From Alentia gelatinosa (Eukaryota > Annelida > Polychaeta > Phyllodocida > Polynoidae), in NCBI GenBank assembly GCA_950022655.1, contig OX465589.1, forward strand, positions 26,775,626 through 26,839,625: a stretch of 64,000 nt of DNA, in the 5' to 3' direction. The position numbers were made by a program, and so were the translations under genes. The notes below the pieces were generated by a model. That model was not told the origin of the DNA and did no database searches. It worked only from the letters and a program-made list of their open reading frames with translations. Below, piece by piece: positions 48,354 through 59,894 of the stretch (position 1 is the first letter of the stretch; the number at the start of each line of letters is the position of its first letter).

Positions 48354-49034
48354 GTTGAGGTGCTTTTAAATTGCAATGTTGAACAGATATCACTTGATGT
48401 AACTTGAGAGGACCAGAGCTCCTGAGGACCTTAACCATTCTATTATTATACCCAATATTCATTCATAGTCAAGAGGCCCAATTACACTAAAGGAAGACTC
48501 AAATAGTCAACCACAGATAAGTTATATGTCTCACCACATAAAAGTGACTGCATATAGCTCTCAATTTATTCATGAAATTATTCTATAACTAGCAGATCAA
48601 TTTCATTACCCAGGAATAGGAAACAATGGTTTCAACACTTGAGTAATCTTACCTGTTGGGCTACTAGAAAAAGCATTCCAACAGTACACCAACATTTCAA
48701 ACAGAGACAGCAGTTACACAGACGCTGCAAGTAATCACTTTTAAAATTTAGTGCTTCTGAAAGGCTCAAAGGTATGAGATACAAGAAACTCAGTATTGAC
48801 TTGAGAACCAGCAATGTATTAAAACCTTAAATACCAAACTTAATTTTGGTAAGAAGCTTGGTTTAGTTGATACTGTCATGTTAGGTATCTTGAAACTGTT
48901 TGACCATAATCTATCACAGCATTTGTCAGCAATATCAAACCATTTGATTGGATAGATTCTCCAAAAGGCCCTTGGTAAGCTCTGGATTTTGTTTCATTAG
49001 ATTTTTCAATTGTGTTGACCATAGGACCCATCTA

Positions 49035-49106
49035 GGGGATGTGGCTCAGTGGTAGAGCGTTCGCTTTGCATGTGAAAGGCCCTGGGTTCAATCCCCGGCA
49101 TCTCCA
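49035..49106 (+). tRNA. tRNA-Ala(UGC), T-stem wobble variant
   Basis: T stem CTGGG/CCCGG replaces one C:G pair with U:G; still foldable. Confidence 0.88.
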
Positions 49107-49786
49107 GCTGAGGTCCTTTTAAATTGCAATGTGGAACAGATATCACTTGATGTAACTTGAGAGGACCAGAGCTCCTGAGAACCTTAACCATTATATTATT
49201 ATACCCAATACTCATTCATAGTCATCTGGCCCAATTACACTAAAGGAAGACTCAAATAGTCAACCACAGATAGGTTATATGTCTCACCACATAAAAGTGA
49301 CTGCATATAGCTCTCAATTTTCTCATTTATTTCTCTATAAGTAACAAATCAATTTCATTACCCAGGAATAGGAAACAATGGTTTCAACACTTGAGATGAT
49401 CTTACCTGTTGGGCTGCTAGAAAAAGCATTCCAACAGTACACCAACATTTCAAACAGAGACAGCAGTTACACAGACGCTGCAAGTAATCACTTTCAGAAT
49501 TTAGTGCTTCTGAAAGGCTCAAAGGTATGAGATGCAAGAAACTCAGTATTGGCTTGAAAACCAGCAATGTATCAAAACCTTAAATACCAAACTTAATTTT
49601 GGTAAGAAGCTTGGTTTAGTTGATACTGTCATGTTAGGTATCTTGAAACTGGTTGACCATAATCTATCACAGCATTTGTCAGCAATATCGAACCATTTGA
49701 TTGGATAGATTCTCCAAAAGGCCCTTGGTAAGCTCTGTAATTTGTTTCATTAGATTTTCAATTGTGTTGACCATAGGACCCATCTA

Positions 49787-49858
49787 GGGGATGTGGCTCA
49801 GTGGTAGAGCGTTCGCTTTGCATGTGAAAGGCCCCGGGTTCAATCCCCGGCATCTCCA
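49787..49858 (+). tRNA. tRNA-Ala(UGC), consensus copy
   Basis: Identical to the 22257 copy. Confidence 0.95.
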
Positions 49859-50539
49859 GCTGAGGTCCTTTTAAGTTGCAATGTTGAACAGATATCACTT
49901 GATGTAACTTGAGAGAACCAGAGCTCCTGAGGACCTTAACCATTCTATTATTATACCCAATATTCATTCATAGTCAAGAGGCCCAATTACACTAAAGGAA
50001 GACTCAAATAGTCAACCACCGATAAGTTATATGTCTCACCACATAAAAGTGACTGCATATAGCTCTCAATTTATTCATGAAATTATTCTATAACTAGCAG
50101 ATCAATTTCATTACCCAGGAATAGGAAACAATGGTTATAACACTTGAGATGATCTTACCTGTTGGGCTGCTAGAAAAAGCATTCCAACAGTACACCAACA
50201 TTTCAAACAGAGACAGCAGTTACACAGACGCTGCAAGTAATCACTTTCAGAATTTAGTGCTTCTGAAAGGCTCAAAGGTATGAGATGCAAGAAACTCAGT
50301 ATTGGCTTGAAAACCAGCAATGTATCAAAACCTTAAATACCAAACTTAATTTTGGTAAGAAGCTTGGTTTAGTTGATACTGTCATGTTAGGTATCTTGAA
50401 ACTGGTTGACCATAATCTATCACAGCATTTGTCAGCAATATCGAACCATTTGATTGGATAGATTCTCCAAAAGGCCCTTGGTAAGCTCTGGAATTTGTTT
50501 CATTAGATTTTCAATTGTGTTGACCATAGGACCCATCTA

Positions 50540-50611
50540 GGGGATGTGGCTCAGTGGTAGAGCGTTCGCTTTGCATGTGAAAGGCCCCGGGTTCAATCCC
50601 CGGCATCTCCA
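50540..50611 (+). tRNA. tRNA-Ala(UGC), consensus copy
   Basis: Identical to the 22257 copy. Element 2 begins after the TTAA 77 bp past its 3' end, the same site as element 1. Confidence 0.95.
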
Positions 50612-50692
50612 GCTGAGGTCCTTTTAAGTTGCAATGTTGAACAGATATCACTTGATGTAACTTGAGAGAACCAGAGCTCCTGAGGACCTTAA

Positions 50693-50885
50693 CCCTTTAG
50701 GCGCAGCATGATGCCTGGAGGCATTCCCATGCGAACCGCAGCATGATGCCTGGAGGCATTCCCGTGCGAACCGCAGCATGATGCCTCCAGGCATTCCCGT
50801 GCGAACCGCAGCATGATGCCTTGAGGCATCATAGAGTTGTTATTTTTCGAAAGTCACTTTTTCAGTCGATTTAAGCACAGAAGGG
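50693..50885. other. TTAA-bounded sub-segment at the left of element 2 (193 bp)
   Basis: AAGGG followed by TTAA at 50881-50889 makes an inverted counterpart to the CCCTT tip at 50693, so this piece alone has the outline of a short piggyBac MITE: TTAA-CCCTTT, palindromes, AAGGG-TTAA. It may be chance, an alternative end, or a MITE origin for the left terminus. Confidence 0.4.
50710..50828 (+). repeat. Four subterminal palindromes at 35-bp steps, element 2
   Basis: ATGCCTGGAGGCAT (twice), ATGCCTCCAGGCAT and ATGCCTTGAGGCAT, with the preceding G at 50710, 50745, 50780 and 50815. Spacers are nearly identical (TCCCGTGCGAACCGCAGC). The first palindrome starts 17 bp from the tip. Confidence 0.9.
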
Positions 50886-50889
50886 TTAA

Positions 50890-51647
50890 GAAAAGTTCCA
50901 TATATAAATAAAACAGTTTAAAATCAATGTCTTTGTGTGTTTTGAGTCTATTTAGTGACATGGAGGTGGTTATTTGCGAGTAGAACACAGAGAAAAATAA
51001 AACAATGCACAGATCAAGTCGCGCCTATGGACGAGTGGAGTGCCTGACAGCGCATTTCCCGATATAGTGACATGTGGAACGAGTTGTCACATATTTATAG
51101 CCCAAAGAATTGGTTGTCTTGCTCGCAAAAGTTGAAAATAGTCATGTACTATCTAATTTGCGAGTTTTTAGGCAGTGTTACCCTTTCGTTTTTACTATTT
51201 TGCGAATTCTCCGCTGATGTTTACATTTTCTTCGACAAACGCAGCAGTGGAGAGTTATACTTCCGGTCGCCCTAGTTTTACGTTCCCGCCCCAACCACAA
51301 CAATGCTGAGACGAAGGAAAGCACCAAAGCTCATATAATATTGTAAATCGAGACCAATAAATCATTGAAACCTGTCGAATATTAAAAAATAGTATAATGC
51401 GTAATGAATCTGTTCATATTTGAATATGAATTAACCCAGATCTATCGCCTTGTATCAGTCACCACACTTACAGCACAAGTGTATGGACATGTTTAACGAA
51501 ATATAGGCCCCTAGTCGCTCAAGCTAGAATATCATTTTTTTTAGTCGCTTTTTACGCGAGTAAAGTCGGAAATTGTTAGGAGACGTTCAAGATGTAAATA
51601 AAACATTATAATTTCGATAAATATATGTTTTTGGGGTTCATATATTG
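50890..51647. other. 5' region of element 2 transposase, no gene
   Basis: About 760 bp with no counterpart in element 1, where only about 250 bp separate the palindromes from the start codon. A 67-codon frame (51072-51275) is not recognisable. It could hold an untranslated first exon. Confidence 0.5.
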
Positions 51648-51682
51648 CCATGGCGACGTTGATATGCGACTATAAAAGTCGC
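51648..51682 (+). promoter_or_regulatory. Putative core promoter with TATA box, element 2 transposase
   Basis: TATAAAAG at 51671-51678 lies 97 bp before the start codon, inside a perfect 6-bp inverted repeat GCGACT-ATAAA-AGTCGC. CCATGGCGACGTTGA just upstream is shared with element 1. Confidence 0.65.
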
Positions 51683-51774
51683 AAAAACTTTCGATGATGC
51701 GTAGAGCGCGTCGCACTTTCACAGAGTGAGCCTCTACACCACCTGCTTAGCGAAACACAACCAAATTCGCTAAC

Positions 51775-53763
51775 ATGGCCTGCAATGATCCATTTGAAGA
51801 CGTCTACGATGACGAATGGGAGTTACTTTTGGATTCCTCTTCGGAGGAGGATTACGAGAGTGCGGACGAGGAACAAGAAAACTCGCTCCAGGACGAATCG
51901 ACTGTCACGATAGCGACTACTCCAGGAGGGCGACGATGGGTAACTTACCCCGAAAACATCGGACGGTGGGAAAGGCTGAAACCCACTGAAGGCACACCTG
52001 GAGTAACAGCAGCCGTCGACACGGCAGAAACGAAGACATCGTTAGACTTTCTGCGAGTTTTCCTTTCGCTAAGTTTTATAACGAGTTTGGTGGACAGGAC
52101 CAACAGATACGCAGAGGCGAACAAGGGTGGGCGTGGCTTGCCGAAGAAAATGACGGCCTGGACTCCTGTGGGAATCAACGAGATGTTGCGGTTTATCGGC
52201 CTCACATATTTGATGGGAATACTGAAGAAACCAGATGTGGAGCACTATTGGACAACGATAGTCGAATACGCCACCCCTGGCTTGAAGTCACTGATGTCCA
52301 GAACTCGCTTTCTCTCTATTCTACGGTAAGTTTAATTCGCTAATGTTGACAGTATCATTGTTTATATTTCAGCCCAGACTCAGAGCTGCGCAAGCGCAGT
52401 GAAACGATTTCCAGATACTGTAGCAGCGAATCGATTTTCATATATTTATATCGCAAATATAGCCCTGTCTTCCTCACATTAGTTCAGAATATACATGTAT
52501 TATGTATTCCTAGAGTCTTAGACCATTCTTCCCCTTGTATTTTAAAGATTCCTGCATTTCTCAAACCCTGACGTTACGACTGGAGCAGACGCTGGTCCTC
52601 AGAGCGCCGCATCCGGTCCCGCGACAACATCCGGTCCATCGACGTCCCGCCCCAGATCTCCACACATGATGACTGACTTTTTATTTCAGCATTTCAATTC
52701 TGTTTGTAACTCCGTTTATGTCCCCCGTCGTGAGGTTGCGATTGACGAAACAATCGTGAAGCACAAAGGGCGTACACGACATCGTCAGTACATGCCTAAC
52801 AAGCCTTGTAAATGGGGTCTAAAGTGCTGGGTGCTGGCGGAGTCGTGTACGGGCTTTGTGCTTCAGGTGATTCCTTTCTTTGGCCGTGACGACCGTAAGG
52901 GAAGTAACTCGACAGAAAATATAATTATGAGGCTGTTACGGGGTGCTAAACTATTAAACAAAGGCTACCATGTTTTCTTCGATAATTTCTACACTGGTGT
53001 ACAGGTTCTCGAACGGCTCCACTCACTTCAAACCTACGCTTGTGGTACTCTCCGAATGAATCGCACGGAGGTGCCTAAGTCCTACATGGCGAGGAAACAT
53101 CCCGAGTTGACACAGCGGGGCGACTCGATTTTCGCTAAGGCTGGGTGCTTGTTATTGACTTGCTGGCTAGATCGTAAAATAATTCGTATTCTCTCCACCA
53201 TTCACGGCTCCACTATGTCCACATGTATTCGAACACTACGGGGTACTGACGGCAAATTCGCTAAGAAAGAAATCCCTTGTCCAGACACTATAAAATCGTA
53301 TAGTCAGTACATGGGCGGGGTAGACTTAGCTGATCAAATGGCTTCGTATTATTCTTTCGGGAGGAAAAGTAGGAAATGGACCAAGAAATTCTTCTTTTTC
53401 GTGATGGAGATCATGAAATTGAACTCCCAGATAATGTACAACTCACTTTCGGACAAGAAAATCAGTTTAGTCGACTTCTCTCTCTGTCTGGTCCAGCAGA
53501 TTATGACTGCAACTAACGAGGAAGTCGCTAGACCCCTTTCGGATTCTGCAAATCGATTAACGAGTAGATGTTTTCCTGACGATTTAGAGCGTAAAAGTTT
53601 TTGCCGGGTTTGCTATTATCGTAACAAGAACGGATTTGGACCTAGGAAGCAAACTCGCTACGGTTGTAAAACCTGTGGTACTCACCTCTGTCTTCCACAT
53701 TGTTTTCGGATTTATCACACAAAATCAAATTTCGAAATTTCTGACAGTGCCACAGAAGAATAG
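51775..53763 (+). CDS. piggyBac-superfamily transposase of element 2, two exons, 588 aa
   Basis: Exon 1 is 51775-52325 and exon 2 52548-53763; the 222-bp intron begins GTAAGT and ends TTTTAAAG. The join reads LSILR-FLHFSNPDV, the expected family sequence; the nearer acceptor at 52371 (TATTTCAG) stays open for a while but gives non-family sequence and ends in a stop. N-terminus acidic (DDEWELLLDSSSEEDYESAD). Catalytic aspartates D250 (AIDE), D329 (FFDNFY), D443 and D446 (GGVDLADQM), spaced 79 and 114 residues as in element 1. A Ser/Pro/Gly-rich linker at about 190-222 and a Cys-rich C-terminal domain (CRVCYYR, CKTCGTHLC, CFRIYH) follow. About 60 % identical to the element 1 protein by eye, while the introns do not align. 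An ATTAAA lies 62 bp past the stop, after a run of 17 C. Open and intact. Confidence 0.96.
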
Positions 53764-54075
53764 GAAGTTAAAATGATCAGCCATCTCACCCCCCCCCCCC
53801 CCCCCACACCCTTTTAGGCTCCAAATTAAAGTAAAAATGTCAATAGCACACTTCCCACGATATCCAAATTTCTCATATTATCGGTGAATTATACCTTGTT
53901 AAATATTAAAATGCCTGTGGCGTTTGCTACTTATAATTTTCTATCGCAAAAAAACCCTTGTCAACTCAATTTTCGAACCTGAAATTCTAAATTATATGTA
54001 TACCCCATGTAACTTTTCGATCGGATGTCTTGTTGATAACCTATACACCAGTAAATCTTTTTTTATTGGTTTATT
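53764..54075. other. Transposase 3' flank, element 2
   Basis: Poly-C run at 53789-53805 and possible polyadenylation signal ATTAAA at 53825-53830. No gene; a 60-codon frame at 53924 is not recognisable. Confidence 0.55.
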
Positions 54076-55150
54076 TTTGTATCTAATATCGACCAGAAGT
54101 GGTTAAATTGATTATTATATCGGAGAAAAAGCCTGTAAGTCCGACCACGTCGAGTGCCAGACAGACACTGATAAATTTATATCACCCTGAACCATTCCTA
54201 TGTGATCTAGCACGTAATGCTATTCTATGATTCAACTGTGAAGTCTATGGACACAAACGATATGGTTTTGTATCTAATCTACGATATCAGCCTGAAACAA
54301 AGTAATCCTGGATGATCTATGTATCATCAAGGTTCTCCACATGTACATTTTGTGAAAATATATTGACCAGAAGTGGTCAAATTGATTATTATATCGGCGA
54401 TAAAGCCCCCACCTCAGACCATGTCAAGTGCCAGCTAGACACCGATAAATTTATATCACCTTGAAACCTTCCTGCCTATGTGATGTAGCATGTAATGCTA
54501 TTCTACGATTCAACTGAGAAGTGTATGGACACAAACTATAATTGGATTTTGTATCTAATCTTCGTTATCAATCTGAAACAAAGTAATCCTGGGTGATCTA
54601 TGAACCATCACGGTTCTCTACATGTACATTTTGTGAAAATATATTGACCAGAAGTGGTTAAATTGATTATTATATCGGAGACAAAGCCCCCAGGTCCGAC
54701 CACGTCGAGTGCCAGACAGACACTGAATATATTTATATCTTGTTGAATCTGAAATAAAACATGCCTATCTGTGTATAGCCAACACTAATCTATGTATATC
54801 AACCTGAACCATTCCTATGTTATCTAGCACGTAATGCTATTCTATGATTCAACTGAGAAGTGTACGACCACGAACGATATTTGGATTTTGTATCTAATCT
54901 ACGTTATCAATCTGAAACAAAGTAATCCTGAGCAATCTATGTATCATCAAGGTTCTCCACATGTACATTTTGTGAAAATATATCGACCAGAAGTGGTTAA
55001 ATTGATTATTATATCGGAGAAAAAGCCTGTAGGTCCGACCACGTCGAGTGCCAGACAGACACTGAATATATTTATATCTTGTTGAATCTGAAATAAAACA
55101 TGCCTATCTGTGTATAGCCAACACTAATCTATGTACATATTGTGAATACG
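54076..55150 (-). repeat. Zone B of element 2 (four units)
   Basis: Complement of the zone B words in element 1: GACCACGTCGAGTGCCAG at about 54137, 54697 and 55037, and GACCATGTCAAGTGCCAG near 54416, steps of about 280, 280 and 340 bp. The 705-bp doubling of element 1 is absent. Confidence 0.85.
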
Positions 55151-56690
55151 ATGACGACTGCTGCACCTGGAAATGTATCAAGCCTTGTCAACCTGTGTAT
55201 ATATATATATATTTAACAATATTGATGAATAATTGATCTGAAAGAAAATACAACACATTATTAAAATATATTTTAAATCTTACTTCACCTACCTTGTCTT
55301 CTTTTCTGCTTTTCAGAAGTATTCGTCTGTAGATATAGTCAATCATTGTCCAGCAATCGATTTAAAAGTTAACTCCTCCTGGAGATGTCAATGCTGAATA
55401 GGCACAAGTCGAATTTTCCGAATTCAATATATCAGCCTGGACATTAAATATATATGTAGATGATCCTTAGAGTGTGGGAGATAACCACATATAGCCTTGT
55501 AATGATCAAACTCCATTAGAATCCTTAGGCGAGTCCATAGTATAATCAATGGCGAAATAAGCCAATATAGTCACTGCTCGAATCTAATTTTCAAAAATCA
55601 ATATCTAAGTCCCAACTTCTCCGAAATGGTCGAGATATATATCAAATGAAAGCTGAGAGTATCTAATTTATGAATATTGATGTCTCCAATCATATATTTC
55701 AAGTTAAATCATGAAAATAAATGATTTTCTAAATCATGTCTTGCCCAGCGCCTAACTCCCCTACCGCACCCATAGTAAAGGCTCAGCTTAGATGACCATT
55801 ACTTTTAATTCAATTCTAAATCATCCGCGGGTTCAAAATGATTCATATTTCATATAAACAAACCTCAGACAGTGTAGTTTACCCTGATATAAGTCCCCGT
55901 TCATAGATTCAAGGTTAAAAGCCTCAAAGAAATCATTTTGAAACAGCTGTCTTAGAACCTAGCTATGGCGAAATAAGCCATTTTATTTACTGGGTACTTT
56001 TAATCTTCTAAATTCGATAACTGAATCCCACTATGTCCGAATTGCACATTATATATATCAGGAGAAAGCTAAGGACCCGTAGTCTACGAATATTAATGTC
56101 TCCAGTAATAGAATTCAAGTTAAATCCTCATAATAAATGAATTTCTGAATCATATCTCGACCAGCGCACCACTCCCCTACAAATCCTATAGTAAAACTTT
56201 TAATACATTAAATTCGATAACTATGTCCCAAATCGTCTGAAATACACAAATTATATATCAGAAGAAAGCTGAGAATCTGTAGTTTACGAATATTAATGTC
56301 TCCAGTAATAGAATCCAAGTTAAATCCTTATGATAAATGAATTTCTGAATCGTGTCTGGCCCGGATCCACACTCCCATACTGAACCTATAGTAAAGTATA
56401 GAAAGTGCGTATGGCGCATCTTAATACTTCGATTACTTGGTCTCGATTCGCCAAAAATGGACAATATTATATCATCATGAAGCTGAGAGTGTGTAGTTCA
56501 CGTTAGAATATACGAAAATCCATTTATCTAAGATTCAAATCCCGAAATATATGATTTAGTTAGCCAAACCACAAAACTGCGTAATGCCGACTTTCTTTGT
56601 TTGATTATTAATTCTAACCTGATATAACCTGGACATTATTCAGATAGAAACAAACCTTACAGTATGTAGATTATCAATATACGTATGATT
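55151..56690 (-). repeat. Zone A' of element 2, diverged monomers
   Basis: Reverse counterpart of 28141-30120, including the junction words ACTTCACCTACCTTGTCTTC and CCTCCTGGAGATGTCAATGC. About 500 bp shorter than in element 1. Confidence 0.75.
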
Positions 56691-58819
56691 AATCATGAAT
56701 CTAAAGTTTAAACCCGGTGCGAGCTGATTTCTAATGACAGCTCGACCACCCTAACTACACAGTATGGAAAATGGCGGATCAAGCTAGGCCAGAATTCAAC
56801 GTGCGTAACTCGCATCGTAATATTCTAATATCTTGGTCTCTTCTCGTCTAAATATGATAAAATACATACTGGAACAAACCTTAGAGTCCATAGAATGTGA
56901 AAATATACTTCCCTGTGGTTAATTATATTGTTTAAACCCTATCTGAGCTGATTTTGTGATCATCGTATGAAATTCGACTGAACCAGCAAGCCGACTGCGT
57001 AATACCCAAGGTTAAATTTGAAATATTAAATCTGAACTGGTCAAACCTGGACAATATTTACATAGAAAGGTAGCTTAGAGTGTGTAGAATATCAATATAT
57101 ATATGATTAATCATGAATCTAAAGTTTAAACCCGGTGCGAGCTGATTTCTAATGACAGCTCGACCAGCCTAACTACACAGTATGAAAAATGGCGGATCAA
57201 GCTAGGCCAGAATTCAACGTGCGTAATGCGCATCTTAATTTATTAATATCTTGGTCTCTTCTCGTCTAAATCTGATAAAATACATACTGGAACAAACCTT
57301 GGAGTCTATAGAATAAGAAAATACACTTCCCTGTGGTTAATTATATTGTTTAAACCCTATCTGAGCTGATTTTCTTAACCTCGTCTAAGATTCGACTGAA
57401 CCAGCAAGCCGACTGCGTAATACCCAAGGTTAAATTTGAAATATTAAATCTGAACTCGTCAAACCTGTACAATATTTACATAGAAAGGTAGCTTAGAGTG
57501 TGTAGAATAACAATATATATATGATTAATCATGAATCTAAAGTTTAAACCCGGTACGAGCTGATTTCTAATGACAGCTCGACCAGCCTAACTACACAGTA
57601 TAAGCAATGGCGGATCAAGCTAGGCCAAAATTCAACGTGCGTAACTCGCATTGTAATATTTCAATATCTTGGTCTCTACTTGTCTGAATTTGCTAAAATA
57701 CATACTGGAATAAACCTTGAAGTCTATAGAATGTGAAAATACACTTCCCTGTGGTTAATTCTAATGTTTAAACCCTATCTGAGCTGATTTTGTGATCATC
57801 GTATGAAATTCGACTGAACCAGCAAGCCGACTGCGTAATACCCAAGGCTAAATTTGAATTATTAAATCTAAAGACGTCAAACATGGACATTATTCAGATA
57901 GAAACAAACCTTACAGTATGTAGATTATGAATATACGTATCATTCATCATTTATCTAAAGTTTAAACCCGGTGCGAGCTGATTTCTAATGACAGCTCGAC
58001 CAGCCTAACTACACAGTATGAAAAATGGCGGATCAAGCTAGGCCAGAATTCAACGTGCGTAATGCGCATCTTAATTTATTAATTTCTTGGTCTCTTCTCG
58101 TCTAAATCTGATAAAATACATACTGGAACAAACCTTGGAGTCTATAGAATAAGAAAATACACTTCCCTGTGGTTAATTATATTGTTCAAACCCTATCTGA
58201 GCTGATTTTGTGATCATCGTATGAAATTCGACTGAACCAGCAAGCCGACTGCGTAATACCCAAGGCTAAATTTGAATTATTAAATCTAAAGACGTCAAAC
58301 ATGGACATTATTCAGATAGAAACAAACCTTACAGTATGTAGATTATGAATATACGTATCATTCATCATTTATCTAAAGTTTAAACCCGGTGCGAGCTGAT
58401 TTCTAATGACAGCTCGACCAGCCTAACTACACAGTATGAAAAATGGCGGATCAAGCTAGGCCAGAATTCAACGTGCGTAACTCGCATCTTAATATTCTAA
58501 TATCTTGGTCTCTTCTCATCTAACTATGATAAAATACATACTGGAACAAACCTTGAAGTCTATAGAATGTGAAAATACACTTCCCTGTGGTTAATTATAT
58601 TGTTTAAACCCTATCTGAGCTGATTTTGTGATCATCGTATGAAATTCGACTGAACCAGCAAGCCGACTGCGTAATACCCAAGTTTAAATTTGAAATATTA
58701 AATCTGAACTCGTCAAACCTGGACATTATTTACATAGAACAGTAGCTTAGAGTGTGTAGAATAACAATATACGTATGATTTATCATGAATCTAAAGTTTA
58801 AACCCGGTGCGAGCTGATT
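56691..58819 (-). repeat. Zone A of element 2: 418-bp higher-order repeat (five units)
   Basis: AACCCGGTGCGAGCTGATTT falls at 56711, 57129, 57547, 57965, 58383 and 58801 (GTACGAG at 57547), all steps exactly 418 bp. Two units (near 57700 and 58200) share CTAAAGACGTCAAACATGGA, which the others lack, showing internal re-duplication. Confidence 0.92.
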
Positions 58820-59731
58820 TCGTATTATAACTTGACAACCCTACTGTTCGAGCAGTGACACGGATTCCCATAGACTCAATCTTATAATCTAGACAGGACT
58901 CTATAGAGGCTTTGCCGATATTAGTTACAAAGCGCTAGGTTAATTCCAACGTGTCAAGTCTGACACCTTCATATAGCTGCTGATCAGATGAACATAATGC
59001 TGGTCTCAGTTTACACTGTTGACGCCATAGGATGATATAAATGGCAATTCTGTGGGTTGTCGCATCGACTTGTAGCAGACAGCTTAGCAGACATGGCGCT
59101 GTCACTGGACTTGACACCTATACCACCAGGCTGAAAGATCCGAAGTTATCACCGTATTAACCACACTTTCGATGGTTTTTCCGCCATAATATTTATATCC
59201 TTTTGTAGGCACAAGCCTTATAATGAAGTTGCTGGGTTTCATTTCTGTTGTTAATCCGCTATTTGACGAGGGGAAATGATTTTACACAGCGTCCATTGCG
59301 TAGAGGAATCTGCTTAGCCATCCATGTTTACACTGACACTCCCGCCCCCACCAACGGTTTTGCTATGTCCGCGAGTTCAAACTTTCAATATTGCTTAGAT
59401 CACCTTAGGAGTCGTTTTATTTCATAATACTTTAGAATCGTGTAGGTAGGGTTCATATTTGAATATCAATGGGGGTTTCATCGACTTTAACGACTATATA
59501 TATTGATGCGAAGAAATCTGCTACAGTAGTGTGTAAGGCCTAAGATAGGCGGACGCCATGGACGGTTATTTTTTACATAGGCGCGTATTTTAGGCCAACT
59601 TCAGTTCGAGATTACATATATTCAACCGTTAATTTTATTCACAAAATATATATACACACCAAGATACAGGTCTTGCCGTTATAGTAATGGTCATCTTTTA
59701 TTCATAAATCATCAATTTACGGAGAAAATGG
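58820..59731 (-). other. Single-copy cargo segment of element 2
   Basis: Reverse counterpart of 25692-26597. The 60-codon minus-strand frame 59117-58935 (CLLSCLLQVDATTHRIAIYI) is open here and shifted in element 1. The neighbouring frame that is open in element 1 is closed here by TAA near 59267. So neither element carries both frames intact. Confidence 0.5.
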
Positions 59732-59894
59732 AGAAATTCTACCACTACCACCTTCCTCAGACCCCTAGCGGCAAAACATGCCTGCGGTACAGCGGTGAAT
59801 CTGGTAAAAGCCTGCTGCGGTAGTACACAGTATAACGATAGGTGGCGCTGCGATCGAGTGGCCAACCGGGTAACACCCTGCTGCGGGGAATGGG
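59732..59894. other. Cargo-side terminus of element 2
   Basis: Reading inward from the tip, CCGCAGCAGG occurs twice and CCGCAGGCATG once. No perfect palindromes. Diverged from the element 1 counterpart except for GCAGCGCCACC. Confidence 0.65.

Larger units (their letters stand above)
34887..50688 (+). repeat. tRNA-Ala tandem array, block 2 (21 units)
   Basis: Twenty-one uninterrupted units at 751-754-bp spacing. Two spacer subtypes can be told apart near the tRNA: CAATGTGGAACAG with GAGAACC, and CAATGTTGAACAG with GAGGACC. Runs of the second subtype at 44500-47900 look identical over whole units. The succession of unit variants from 36210 is repeated from 42983, a 6,773-bp (nine-unit) offset, with extra copies of one variant in the second run. 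Confidence 0.95.
50693..59894 (+). mobile_element. Element 2: 9,202-bp piggyBac-superfamily transposon with satellite cargo
   Basis: TTAA at 50689-50692 and 59895-59898; the empty site in neighbouring units reads GGACC-TTAA-CCATTC. Tips are CCCTTTAGG on the left and, on the other strand, CCCATTCC on the right. Transposase lies on the plus strand in the left 3 kb, followed by zone B, zone A', zone A and the single-copy segment, the mirror image of element 1. Its cargo has fewer zone B copies and more zone A copies than element 1. The right tip departs from CCCTTT at position 4, which could weaken mobility. Confidence 0.93.

Noticed and set aside
52372..52560. Alternative splice acceptor TATTTCAG at 52371 for the element 2 transposase
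   Set aside because: It would give a 46-bp intron and about 60 codons of non-family sequence ending in TGA; the acceptor at 52547 restores the FLHF motif.
25517..59894. Elements 1 and 2 as copies of one insertion spread by array duplication
   Set aside because: They are oppositely oriented and their transposases, introns and tips are strongly diverged.
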